A stretch of DNA of 64,000 bases, from NCBI GenBank assembly GCA_035610365.1, contig CM069439.1, forward strand, positions 22,395,533-22,459,532, read 5' to 3'. Below, in pieces: positions 46,611 to 58,219 of this stretch; position 1 is the first letter of the stretch; the number at the start of each line of letters is the position of its first letter. The notes under the pieces are model-generated. The model ran no database searches. It worked only from the letters and a program-made list of their open reading frames with translations, and had not been told where the DNA came from. The position numbers and the translations under genes were made by a program. The stretch comes from Aquatica leii (lineage: Eukaryota; Arthropoda; Insecta; Coleoptera; Lampyridae).

Positions 46611-47946
46611 AAAAATTAAACGGGAAATGAAAAAAAATTTTTGGTAGGTATAAAAAATACACAATATATCTTATTTATTACATTTTTTTAAATACCAACA
46701 TTATACAACATCGTCTTTCTTCTGCCAGTCAATTCCAAAATTATTTATCCACACTTTTTACTTCTTTGACATTCAGTTCAACTCGTGTTAATTCTATTTC
46801 TTTCGGGTTAGAAATTTGTTTATCTCTTTTGCAAATTCCTAATGCATTGTTTATGTTCATGAAATAATTGAGTTCGTCGTGTGTTTTTTTTTACTCCTGC
46901 ATAGAACTATTTTCTTACAGGAACTAATTTCAAAATAAAAAGATGTTGGATCGATTACATCAGGAATCTAAAACTTTCCAATGAGTTTCCAATTTTTTTA
47001 CAGTCCTAGTTTTTTTATCTATCTGGCGGAAAGAATGGATGACCGGTCACCGGAACAATTAAATTTACTTTTTGGATACGTTGGGGTGCACCATCTGCCA
47101 GCCACTTGGCACACATTGTAATCATTGTGCTATTTTTGTTTTGTTTGGTACGCCCATCAGAAACAAGTTTTTATTCACAAACCTCGTCAGACATTTCCAA
47201 ATGTAGACAGTCGAAACAATTTCCTTGGACCATTTTGAACTTTCTGATTCCAACAAAGTGTGCATCAGGACATTATTTTTTGTCAATTTTGCTTTAGAGA
47301 AACTAATCAAGACTGTAAAATTATTTAAATAGAGCTGCCTACTATAGTGTAGTGTGTTATTTAGTTTGGAATTTTGAGCAACACTAATTTTTTTACACAA
47401 TACGTCAATTTTATACATTTTATATTATGTCATAAAAGTTGACTTAGTTGCAACGTTCTTTTCACGTTTAATTTTTCTACGATTCTTTTTACGTAGACCG
47501 ACCGACCGAGCACACCTTCTACTCGATGCCTTTTCTAATTTAAAAAGCCAAGAAAAGTTGCTTTACAAGACGGAAAAACTTCTTTTGATTTCTTGCGAAT
47601 ATAATAAGTAGTGGCCATTGTACGTAACGTTGCATACTTCAATATAAAAGTGTCTTGTGCAACTTGGCTTAAATATTTATTAAATACTTGGTAAAGTAAT
47701 TTAATATCTTCTATAAAAAGATTGCCACACTGATAAGCCTTTGTTTTGTTTTTACAAACAGAATATTTTGAGAGCAGTGTTTGATGGTACCTAATGAAAT
47801 AAAATGACGATACTACAGCTATACTGAATAGCATAATCCCCTATATTAAACATACCTGCTTCTTTAACATTTTTTTTTCTATTTGTCTTGTATTTTCTCT
47901 TTCCTGGCACCTCAGGTGTAACTTGAATTACTTGCATTTTATATCA
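46611..47946 (-). pseudogene. Decayed transposase-like gene of a widespread, unnamed insect family
   Basis: Exon 1 on the minus strand starts MQVIQVTPEVPGKRKYKTNR (about 47946) and has a GTATGT donor. A 65-bp intron (47791-47855) leads to YHQTLLSKYSVCKNKTKAYQ, then CGNLFIEDIKLLYQVFNKY, DTFILKYATL and SCKATFLGFLN. Further on, HYSRQLYLNNFTV and KAKLTKNNVLMHTLLESE lie in the 47122-47418 segment. Near 47140-47030 I read QNKNSTMITMCAKWLADG and VPVTGHPFFPPDR. I recognise these blocks (C.K.FFL.TL, YYSRQLY.YNFT, GGQNKN, PVTGHSF.PPDR) from a large family of predicted insect proteins thought to derive from a DNA transposon. I cannot give a family name. Frameshifts and stops break it. Confidence 0.55.
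47791..47855 (-). other. Intron in the transposase-like gene (65 bp)
   Basis: On the minus strand the donor is GCAG|GTATG and the acceptor TTTCATTAG|GTACC. It separates the basic N-terminal exon from the Cys-containing exon, as in relatives. Confidence 0.5.
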
Positions 47947-50629
47947 ACTGTGATTATTGTGAAAAACAAAAAACCTTCCATTCGCAGTGACACTGACATG
48001 CACAGACACAGATTAAAATAATTATATAAATAAAATTATAGGTTAAGTTTCTAAAAAATTAAAATCGATCATTTACATGTAGTCGCAAAAATGTAATTTT
48101 TGAAAAGCGATACGTAAAGGTTTAAATTAGTATAATAATATAAGACTTACTTTAGACCTAAAGCTCCTTATTGTAGGTAGCTAATAATTAGGCTACTTCA
48201 GTAATATTACTCTTAAGCTTTCTAAGAGTGTAAGCTTACAATCGTCTACTGACATTTGCAAAACAGTGGCTTTAAATACAAATAAATAATTAAGAATACT
48301 CGATTAGATTAAGTCAGCGTTCATAATAATAGAATTGCAAAATGGGATAAAGACTGTATAATATATTCGACTGTAAATAAAATATTAATTAATGATCTTA
48401 GTTACAAGAAAACATCATTAAAGTATAGCTTATGGTTTGGTAAAATAGATAATCACACAGAGGTTATATGAAAAGTGACACTACGTCGAATAAAATGTTT
48501 TGTATTTAAAGACAGCTGTTTAAAGTCAAGGTTTATTTTTTGTTGTAACTAGTGAGGCCATCTACTTAAATTATTTATACGGGGTTAGAAATTGGTTTAC
48601 CAACAGGTGTAAAGTAAGACATGTTTCTACTTTTCCTAATTAGAATTATAAGGAACAACTCCGAGCTTATCTTGCTACAACAACGTTAAAGTTTAGTACA
48701 AGACCGATGCACCTAAATTTTTAGTAAAACAACCGATGAAAGAACTGCAACAAACAAAATCTTTATTTGTAACCCAATTCGCTAAGAGCGTAATAGTAAA
48801 ACAAGGTGAAATTAAGTAAAATAAAAGTACTTACGCTTTAAAATTTTAAACAATTATAAATTACGTGCAGTCACAATCAAAGCAAAAAATCAAATGGGAT
48901 CGGTCATAGTGTTTCTACCGTGAATATCAAATTACACCAAACCAGTGTCGTACTACGAATTTTATTAGAATACAGATTAAATAAACCTAATCAGTAAGGA
49001 CCCGTAACAGATCAGCACCAAAAATATTGACCGACTACAAAATGCAAAGAATAACGGCAGCAATAAAACTTTTAACGTGCTATCATCACAAAAACGAATC
49101 TTAAGAGTCTATAGTTAAAGGGACAAAACCTGGGTTAACTACCATACCCCCGAATCAAAAAAGACTTAATGACGTCGAAACGTGTGAGTTCAAAAACCAA
49201 AAAATTTAATAACAACCGTGTCCGGAGATATGCAAAGCATTTTTCTGATAAAGTTTTTATCATCAAAAGCGACACCTAACTTTTAACATATCATATGTTT
49301 CTGCAAATAATTTGTCAACATTTGTTTAAACCAATAATAAAGTTTTTGGCGTCAATGTTTATAACTATTACAGAAACGGTTAAAATGTTGATATAATATT
49401 ATCATACATCTTACGTAAATCAAATTTAACTAATTTTAAAAGCTTTTACATCAATCTAATATAATTATCAAAAAACCGATTTAAACTTTAATCAAAAAAA
49501 ATATTTAAAACAAATCTCTAAACCGCAAAATTGTTATTAAATGATCTATATTATTACAACATTATAAAAAAAGTTTTTTGTTGTTGTTTAGTTTGATTAT
49601 ATTAGTACTGGGCAATTAAACTAAACAAATATGTTTAAACAAAGTATCGTACAGTAAACTGACCTAGTCGATCTAAACTATTACATTCGAAGAAGGAATG
49701 ACATTATATTCCTAAATTTAGGATCACAAAAGTATATAACAAAAAATGAAGACTTAGATACTCAACGCGCACCGCATACGACTTTATGACGCACAAAATA
49801 ATCTTATAATTAATTGTGTTAACTTAACATGTACGTACGGTCAACAATCGGCATGAAAAACAAAGTACTAATCGTAAAAGTAGAAATTGTAATACTTACC
49901 GTTAGATTTTATCCAGTAAAGGATTAACTAATTCCGTACCTGTATTACCTAGAACGTAATATTAAATTTAGCACAAAACGTACATACGGCGTTAACACAA
50001 ATAAATTTGGTTTTCACAACATACAATAATTTAAGATAGCAAATGCGCAGCGTTTTCTCTCGACTTAGTGTAGCAATTGTTAGTGGCTTTTCCTCCTAAA
50101 AGAAATCGCAACTTTATAGGTTTCTAACCTCTTTACGGTGTAAATAGTTAATTTCCGCTATAGAAAATTAAGAAAGAATCAATTTAAGCCCCCAATAAAA
50201 AAAATAGAACTACTCACTCCAAGTCGACTTTCGCTTAGATAAACACAAAATTAATTTACGTGGAATTGCGTGAAATAATTTATTGGTAAAAGCTTTGTTA
50301 AGTGTAGAGGTTTGTGTTGCCCCAAATATTATCGGAAAGTGAATAAAATGCGGACTTATCAAAATTGGCAATCGCCGACGAACGGTAGGCGTGTCGAGGA
50401 CAATTTTTATACTCGAAAAATTTTTAACCTACCAACTTTTTAACATAACCAAGCATTTTCCTTGGTCTACTTATTTGGCAAATTTAATAGATGGCAGCTT
50501 TTATCTTCTTAACGATTTGAAAGATCCTTTCTCGCTTATGTGCTAACTTAGCAAAATACTCTGCAACAGTACTACTTACTGAGTGACACTGAATCAAAAC
50601 TTTATCTTCTAGTATTATATTTGTATGCG
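47947..50629. other. AT-rich non-coding stretch
   Basis: About 2.7 kb with no gene, RNA or clear repeat that I can support. Confidence 0.5.
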
Positions 50630-50755
50630 AGTCTGGCGCCAGCAACCGCGGTAATTCCAATCCCAATAGCGTATATTAAAGTTGTTGCGGTTAAAAAGCT
50701 CGTAGTCGAAATTGTGTCCCGGACTGCCGGTTCGTCGCTTGCAACGTCAAATGGC
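50630..50755 (+). rRNA. 18S rRNA fragment (pseudogene)
   Basis: About 125 bp match the central part of eukaryotic 18S rRNA, the universally conserved 530-loop region. Positions 50631-50710 contain GCCAGCAACCGCGGTAATTC, then CCAATAGCGTATATTAAAGT and TGTTGCGGTTAAAAAGCTCG. The standard form has CAGCAGCCGCGG and TTCCAGCTCCAATAGC, so at least four substitutions have accumulated. Beyond the GTAGT-GAA junction it remains alignable as GTGTCCCGGACTGCCGGTTC to about 50750. The flanks on both sides are unrelated AT-rich DNA. It is an isolated, decayed copy of the small-subunit rRNA gene, not a functional one. Confidence 0.88.
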
Positions 50756-51780
50756 GCACACGCAGGACTACAAACTGATACTATTTATGAGTGTTGAAGT
50801 CATAATTACTTAAAACGAAAACTTGATATCTTGTATCCTAGAATTAGTATAGTTCGTTGGGTCAGGTGTGGGCTGTATTACATTTGCCGCAAACATTTTT
50901 CTATGCTGCAAAAATTATTTTGTATTTAATGCACACTGTGTGTGTACCTTAATTACTAATTTGTTGGTCACGTAAACTAATTACTTTGAATGTATGTATG
51001 TGTCTTAAGTTTGAAATTTTAGATAAAGTTTTTACTTGTACAAAAACATCTGACTAACAACGTTTGTATGTTATGTTTTGCTGCTAATGACAAAGTATTA
51101 CCACCTATAGAAACAAATCACTAGTGTCACTCGAGTAAATTTGTGTTACATAAGTTTCCTAGCACAGTTCAACTCATAGCATAAAGTGGAAAATGGAACT
51201 AAACTGACGGATCTTGCAAATACGTTCAAAACGGGCGCCGCATTTCTATCCTATCCAGTCTCTTAAATTGACTCACAGCATAATGCACATTGGCCAAACT
51301 GTTACACAAAGATCAAAATGTCACCTTCCGAGTGAAACTACTGTAGGGCAAGAGATTTTTTAGATTTAAGTAATTTTTATCCAATTCATCTCAATAATAT
51401 AATACTTAAAGTTGTATTATCAAAGTACGAGGAAAATAAAAAAACAAATTAGGGCTATAGAAATCGTAGTATGTTGGTAGTTGGATTTACTAACCGCAAA
51501 AATTCGAAAATTGTATCAAATAATACACTATACAATTTTCAAATTTTTGCGGTTAGTAAATCCAACTATCAACATGCTACGATTTCTATGGCACCAATTT
51601 TTTAAATTTTATGCTTGGGTTCATTAACCACGAGATCGCGTCGACCAACACGTAAATAAACATATTACAATTGTCATTTTTTTTATAATAATAAAGCTAA
51701 AATAAATACATTTTTATCCAATAAAAACCAAAAAGAGGATCTTTATTTCAGATAGGGTGTCCAAAATTTTTTAAATCAGA
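50756..51780. other. AT-rich stretch with one palindrome
   Basis: No gene is seen. A long palindrome occupies 51442-51604. Confidence 0.45.
51442..51604. repeat. Near-perfect palindrome, arms about 75 nt, loop 13 nt
   Basis: The left arm contains ATAGAAATCGTAGTATGTTG and GTTGGATTTACTAACCGCAA. The right arm (51530-51604) is the reverse complement with about seven differences. The loop is 51517-51529. Size and symmetry suggest a MITE or foldback element; its outer ends are A/T-rich (AAACAAATT / AATTTTTT). Confidence 0.85.
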
Positions 51781-53570
51781 CTAAATGTCCATACAAAATT
51801 TACACACATAATTTTTCTTCTTGTTTGAGTGAGCACATTTTTCATGGGTTTATTTAAAACACTTCATGCAACGTACCACTGCTTACCTTGTACATCTTTA
51901 GAGTATAAACCATTACAAAACATGCATTCTGTAGGGTCATCGTTTCCGTCTATACCCAAATCGTCATCCAACACTGGCTCACTTTCAGAATTTGATGAAT
52001 CATAATCGGTGCAATAAATTATTTTTTTCGAGTGTTTTGGAAAGTTTTCTTCGGTTTGATGAAAGTTTTCTTTGTTTTGTTACCTTCTACTACTTTTTTA
52101 TTAGTTCTAGCTAATTCAGAATTTAGTTTTGTTTTTTTTTCTTTTCCTATCAAAAATCTTTTTCTCTGTTTTTTCAGGCTTTTTTTGAGTTTGTCTTTGT
52201 ATAGTCTACCGGTACGCTAAACCCTTGTTTAGATGTTCTTCCTCTATCAGATTTTGAAGTTTCAGTAAAGTATTGAGTTAAAGTCTTTTGTTTTTGTGGT
52301 CGTTTAGTCAAAACGTCTTCAGAAGAAACAATTTTTTCATTGTTTAATAAATATTAGTGGTGTCTTTACTCTTTGTCTTTCAGTTATAAAATCATGACCA
52401 GAAAATATATTCCTGATAAATAGACATATACCAGATTTGCGAAATACGTTGAGTCAAATTTCTACAGTAGAACCTTTAAATAAACAGGACATATAAACTT
52501 ACACATCTGGTAAAAACTGATTATTTCGCCAAGATTTGTTTCAACAATATTTAGAACTGCTGAGAATAATTTGATTTGAAAGGTGGCATAAACGATAGAT
52601 TCAAAGGCTCCATATTGTGTGAGGTATGAGGTAGTACACATATTATTGTGGCGTGGTTTTTTTGTGCACTTTTTATAACGTCAGTGTTTCGTGTGTGACT
52701 ATAGTCACCATCAAAAATCAAAAGCACTAAATCGTCAGGGGATAGTTTTACAAACTAAAGAAAGAGTTGTAGTCATTGGGTAAATGTGTGTTGTTCAATA
52801 CAACCTGATTGGGTCCAAGAAGTGCTCTATTTAACAACTCAGCTTTCATACTTTTTGAGGGAAAAAACGAATAAAGAAAAACAAATTCACCAGCTGCGTT
52901 CAACAAAAAAACCAGTGACCCTCTCACAGCAGCGGTAACCGCTCCAACTTGCTTCTTTCCTTTCAAAGTTGTAACACAAACATTTTTGGATTGCATAGTT
53001 GTTATGGCAGTTTTATACACGTTGTAAATTTTCTTAGCACTGTAATTAATTTTTTGCTTTTTTGATTTGAGCAAATTGAAAAATTTATTTACGTTCTCGC
53101 GAGTAAAACCTTTGATTTTTGTGTCTGAGATACCTTGCGGTTTCCTAATATATAAAAATTTGGATAACGTTTAAAGAAGTCTTTTATCATTTTTTACTAG
53201 CAGCTGCTGTCTCATGAGAAAAAGGATAAAGTAAACCATTTCTTATGACTAATTGGAATGCAAGTCTCTTAACAATATTAGAAGGTTCTACGGAGTGAGC
53301 GTTGGCAATACGCTCACTTCGTAGAACCTCCTGTACATGATTAAATTTTGTTCTAGTTTATAAGAAAGTATGGGCTTCATTCTTATTGAAACTGCAACCA
53401 GTCTCTCAAGTGTTTTATTGCTTGGTTTAACGTAACCCTCTAAAGTTTACTTAAAAACACTAGATAGCTTAGATGCAATATCATTTGATTGGGATCCCAC
53501 TTCTTATGTTTTGTGTTGGCTCTTGGCATGTTTGTTTTGAATCGAATAACTTTCTAAAGTTATGTGCTTA
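51781..53570 (-). pseudogene. pogo/Tigger-like DDE transposase with PHD-like tail
   Basis: The N-terminus near 53560 reads MPRANTKHKKWDPNQMI, the start of the psq helix-turn-helix. Near 53290-53190 come VKRLAFQLVIRNGLLYPFSH and ETAAASKKW, then RKPQGIS, as in the CENP-B-type region. The 52748-53074 frame holds KIYNVYKTAITTMQSK, where relatives have IYNVDETG, so the first catalytic aspartate is lost. LKGKKQVGAVTAAVRGSLV and FFPSKSMKAELLNRA follow. Then LLIFDGDYSHTRNTDVIKSA (second aspartate), ATIICVLPHTSHNMEPLN and FMPPFKSNYS. Near 51990-51800 a Cys-rich tail reads ECMFCNGLYSKDVQGKQW, then CMKCFK.THEKCAHS and YVCKFC, a PHD-like C4HC3 order. Frameshifts, stops and a hairpin insertion at 53281-53335 make it inactive. 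Confidence 0.82.
53281..53335. repeat. Short near-perfect hairpin inside the Tigger-like gene
   Basis: AGGTTCTACGGAGTGAGCG and its near-exact reverse complement (one mismatch) flank a 9-nt spacer. It replaces a conserved coding block just upstream of NIVKRLAFQLV. Confidence 0.75.
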
Positions 53571-53639
53571 CTATAATAAACGTGACAAAACTCACAGATA
53601 TCGCAAATCTTGCAATTATCGGAAGGCATTGAAAACAAA

Positions 53640-56600
53640 TACAATATTACCTACGTAATATAATGAACAATGTTTATTACAATTTTCAAAAATAAGAATG
53701 CATACATAAATAATCAAAAAATAAAAAAAACATAAATAGCTTGTATTCTAGGTACAATTAAACGCGAATATGGTCGTATAATAATTCACAAATTGTTTGA
53801 GTTTAACATTTTTCCATGAAATGCTTGAGAATTGTTTCCGATAACCTCTTTATCGCTGGAAGATGACGAATCAATAACACCATAAACTTATAGAGAATTT
53901 TTTGTCATCAGAAATTATGAGCAAGACCGTTCATTATCAAGAATTGCTGCGCTCTGATAAAACATAGCTTCCAGTTACATATCTAAAGAGAAACCCGATC
54001 ACGATATTTTATATCTATGCACTCGAACAAACATCATCTCTCCAAGAGGAACGGAAATTGTGCTCGGCATTGAATTAGTATTAAAACTCTAAATCCAAGC
54101 ACTCTCGATTGTTGTTTCTCATTTATAGCTTTAGTAGTATGTAATAGTTTAGTGCAAAATGATTGCAAACTGGAGAGTACATTTTTTATTAAAAATTTTT
54201 CTAGAGAAGCACAAAATTGGATATTTGGGCTGTGTTGGTAACGCTTAGCTTTTCTTTTCCAAGTGATGTACGGTAAAAAACACAAAGCAAGCAACAAAAC
54301 CTTAAAACATCAAACTTTTTCTAACACAAAATATTTTCAAGGAAAAAAGTCACCTTCGCAAAGCTCAAATAATAATATAGCGCTCACAAGCATGTTATGC
54401 GAGGAAAGGTCGAAAAATTGCGATTCACGGCCACTGACTGATATTCTGCTAGCTTAGATACGTTTGAGAGCATTCGGATAAATGTAAAATTTTCTCTAAA
54501 CACAATCAATTTTAGAGTCAAAGTGGAACTTTCAGAAATTTAGCTAGACTTTGATTGAATACGCTTAGATTAAATAAATCATGCAATGATTAAATAAACA
54601 ATTTATATCGCGTGATTTCTGACAATTGCTTCACCACACTCTAGAAAAACAACAAAACTAAATGATTATTGGATTTTACCCTAGTTTTATGGCGGTTCAC
54701 AGTTCTACAGCTTCTAAGATTATGACACGATTCGAGCTACATCCTTTCAGATGTAAAAGTTGCAAAGTGGAGATTTCATCTTTGGAAATGTGCACCCACA
54801 GTTAAAAAATTGAATTGTTTGAACAGTTTGTCGCGTTCGCGATTCCTTGTCATATCTAAAGAAGATTTACAACAGATTGGACTCGCAATAAAAACATTTC
54901 GCGACGCAAAATAATCGAAATGCTTTTTTTACCGATTCTACAAATTTTTTCCCCTATTAATATTAAACAAATGCGCTACTGACTATGATTTAAACTAGTA
55001 ATTACTGTTTTTTTTTATTATAAAACTTTATAAATAAGGTTTATTAAATGATTTCGTTTACGCATTTTAAAATTTGAACAGAAATTATCGGCTTAGTACA
55101 ACACGTGTGTTTTGGTCTAGTTGCTTTTTGTGACACCGCGGTTTTTTGGCGGCTAAGACTAGCTTTGTTGGTGTCGTAATATTACACCAGCATCCAAATC
55201 GCCACAATTTTTGTATTAAAACGATTTGCTTTATAATATAAAATAACCAATGAACTATTACCCTAAAACGGTGCAAGATATAAGAAAGTTGCACATAAAC
55301 ATTTTTATAAAAGACAAAATTTACTATAAAAAAGTCGGCGGAAAGGTACAATTACGTTCAATAGTTTAGAAGATACAAGTGTGCAAACTTGCACAAAAAT
55401 GTCTTACAATACATTAAAATTCTGTAACTCTTAAGGCGGGTTGCACAAAGCAAATCAAAAATGTAACAACAGATTATTTCTCAAAACAATTGCTACATAG
55501 CCAATGAAACCGCGTTTATTCGTGTAACAATTGATTTCAGAAATAATCACTTGCTACATTTTTGATTTGCTTTGTGCAACCCGCTTTTAAACTACTAGAT
55601 ATAATTATACACTCCCACAGACTTTTTTGTAGTAAATTTTGTGCTCAATAAATTGTTTATGTGCAATTTCCATCTATATTGTACCGTTTTTGCAGCGTAC
55701 AAAGCGAAAGCTCGCGCGGATCTAATTCTGCAATTACTATAATTATTTTTCAGCACTGCTGAGTGAAATTAAAACTTATTATATTTTTAAAACATAAAAC
55801 AAATTATAAGGAATATCTTGTTTAATAATAATAAACACTGCATCCGAAAAATACAAAAAATTAAGTAAAATTGGGCACCACCGCAAGTTCCAAATTAGTT
55901 TCATCTAAGCGTTTCATGGTTTCGTTACACGAACCTATAAATCAAGCATCCTATAGGTGTTTTCAACATCAAAAACTTTGGGTTTCCAATTTTGAGCACC
56001 CAAAATTGGAAATCTCATACTGTCCGAAAATAGGGAACTTAATTTTGATTAGCCATTCATACTAATTAACGTTTTAACTTACCCAGGTCACGAAATAAAA
56101 AATTTAATACGATTTTTTACACTAAAACGACAAACAAATAAAAACTTGTTTACACGCTTTATACCTACTATTACTACTAAGTTATTTTTGACATTTTTGA
56201 ATAATGTTTATGCGTTAGAACCTATACTTAATTTTTATATATTATACTCTATTTTTTAGACTATGATGCACTAATAAATTTCATTAATTTTAATAACAGC
56301 TATAACGCAAATAAACTTGAATCTATATTTGTTTGTATTTTTTAGTTCAAAGAATGCTTTGCAGTTGCAATTTCCCAACTAATATTTTAAGCATCAAATA
56401 GACTATCATTCTTTTTATAGCCACACAGGCCGCAATTTTTCAAAGTTAATTCTTTTAGAACTCTATTTTGTTAATTACAATTCTTTTATTTCAATATATA
56501 AGTAAAATGTGTTTGCGTTTCTTTTTGTCGCTATTTCCTGTATAAAATATACTGAAGTAAGCTCTTTTTGAGTAGCAATATTTAAGGCACAAGACGTGTT

Positions 56601-57900
56601 TATAAATATATTGTATAATAAATTACAGAAAGCTTTTGAACTAAGCATTTGTTATTTATATTAGAATGTTTGTGGCAATGCTTTGTACGGAAACATTTTG
56701 TTTTAATTTATTGGTGTATTTGCTTTACTTAAAATGATTACACATTACACACACGTATCAAGGAGCAAAACACTAAGAAACCCAATTAAATAATTATCAT
56801 TCATCTTACACAATGCAGATAACTGTTCCTTTGTGTTCATTACCTCGTGAGATGATAATGGCAAAGGCAAAACCACAAAATTAAGGTAAACTCCAATGCT
56901 CTATTAATACTAGCACTAAAATAAATATCTTTACCACATTTCAAATTTTCTAAATGGCTGCAGCAATTTCGCTAAAATTATTTTTAATTAATGTAATTAC
57001 TTTATGCAGTGACAAAAATGAGATTTTATGCACTTTGAAAACAAAAGGTTTATACATTGTCGCATAAAAACTTAGCAGTGATTAAGTTCATTTTTAGAAA
57101 ATTTGTAATTTAAATTCATATTTGTTCCAGCAAATTAAATTAGGGTCGTTTATTAATGTAGAATTTTCGTATTGTTATTCTAGCATGCTATTGACAAAAC
57201 AATTAAATCTTTGTAGAATAACGAAATTGATCAAAATTAATTATAATCTCTTTTCTATTCTTTTCAGTTCATTAGTACACATCGAAAGATTCAATTTGTT
57301 AGCAGAAAACCGTTAATTTCATTAACTTAAAAAAATGAAAAGAATATTCGATTGAATGAACAACGATTATAAATGAAAAATTAATTTTCAACTTTTAACA
57401 ATATTTTTTAGATGGAGATGAAAATTTATTAGAAACTTTTTCTTTAACGTAAATTAAAATAAAATGAAATACTTTTATTTATATTCATTTGTATTCTTTG
57501 TCACAATTTTTAAGTAATTAGTTATTTAACTTTGCTTTACAAAAATTTAATTTTTTCAAAAAAACCTTTCATAAAAATTTTCATTTATAGGTAATTCTAG
57601 TATAGTATTTTCGCAAAATTGTAAAGTGTTGTGCACGTTTACTTATAATATAAACTTCATTTAAAAGAACAAAATACAGTACTTAATTTTGTTTAAATAG
57701 TTATTTTTTTATTCTTGTTTAAAATGTGACTTAAAACAAATATAACCAAAATAAATCACAGAATTTAGGTTTTATGTGTTTTAATTCATACAAATGTTTA
57801 GCTGCTTTCTATAGCGACAAAAATGTCAGGATATATATAACAAAATTCCAACCAATTTTTAAAATAATGCAAAAGTTGTTATTAACATAATTTCAAATAA
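53640..57900. other. Long AT-rich non-coding stretch
   Basis: No gene is recognised. A MITE-like palindrome occupies 55430-55592. I looked at the 53900-54900 part, which is less A/T-biased, and found no family I could name. Confidence 0.4.
55430..55592. repeat. MITE-like palindrome with GGGTTGCACAAAGC termini
   Basis: The left end GGCGGGTTGCACAAAGCAAA (from about 55435) and the right end pair over about 68 nt; the right arm ends TTTGTGCAACCCGC. A spacer of about 25 nt separates the arms. TTAA lies immediately outside each end, give or take one base, compatible with a TTAA target duplication of piggyBac-like or similar elements. Confidence 0.78.
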
Positions 57901-57924
57901 CAAAAACTTATTAAAATAAGTTAA

Positions 57925-57990
57925 TTAAGTCCGTACTGATTAAGTCTCTTATAAAAGTAGGTGAAACTTTGGTTACAACTTTAATACGCA
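57925..57990 (+). ncRNA. Penelope pLTR remnant with hammerhead-like core
   Basis: The sequence TACTGATTAAGTCTC, a TTATAAAAGTAGG stem-loop, then GAAACTTTGGTTACAAC aligns with the hammerhead-like motifs at 44441 and 45809 (AACTTTGGTTACAAC is identical to copy A). Here the GAAAC half is intact and the CUGAUGA half is CTGATTA. No coding remains accompany it directly. Confidence 0.4.
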
Positions 57991-58219
57991 GTAATCCTCA
58001 AAAACATTTGTGTTTTAAGTACAACCTTACAAGTTTACAACAGCGTTGTCTACTTAAAAATATAAAATTTTGAAATACTGTTATAAAATTAATATAATAA
58101 TAAATAAAACTAAAATTGTGAAAGTAATGTTTTTGTTATACTACAAAATGTAGAGAAATCAAATTTAGTTTTGTACATTTTTGTACGACATATGAACAAA
58201 ATTGTAGATTATTTACTTT

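Noticed and set aside
50484-50666. Minus-strand frame overlapping the 18S fragment
   Set aside because: The nucleotide match to 18S rRNA explains the 3' part. The frame is fortuitous.
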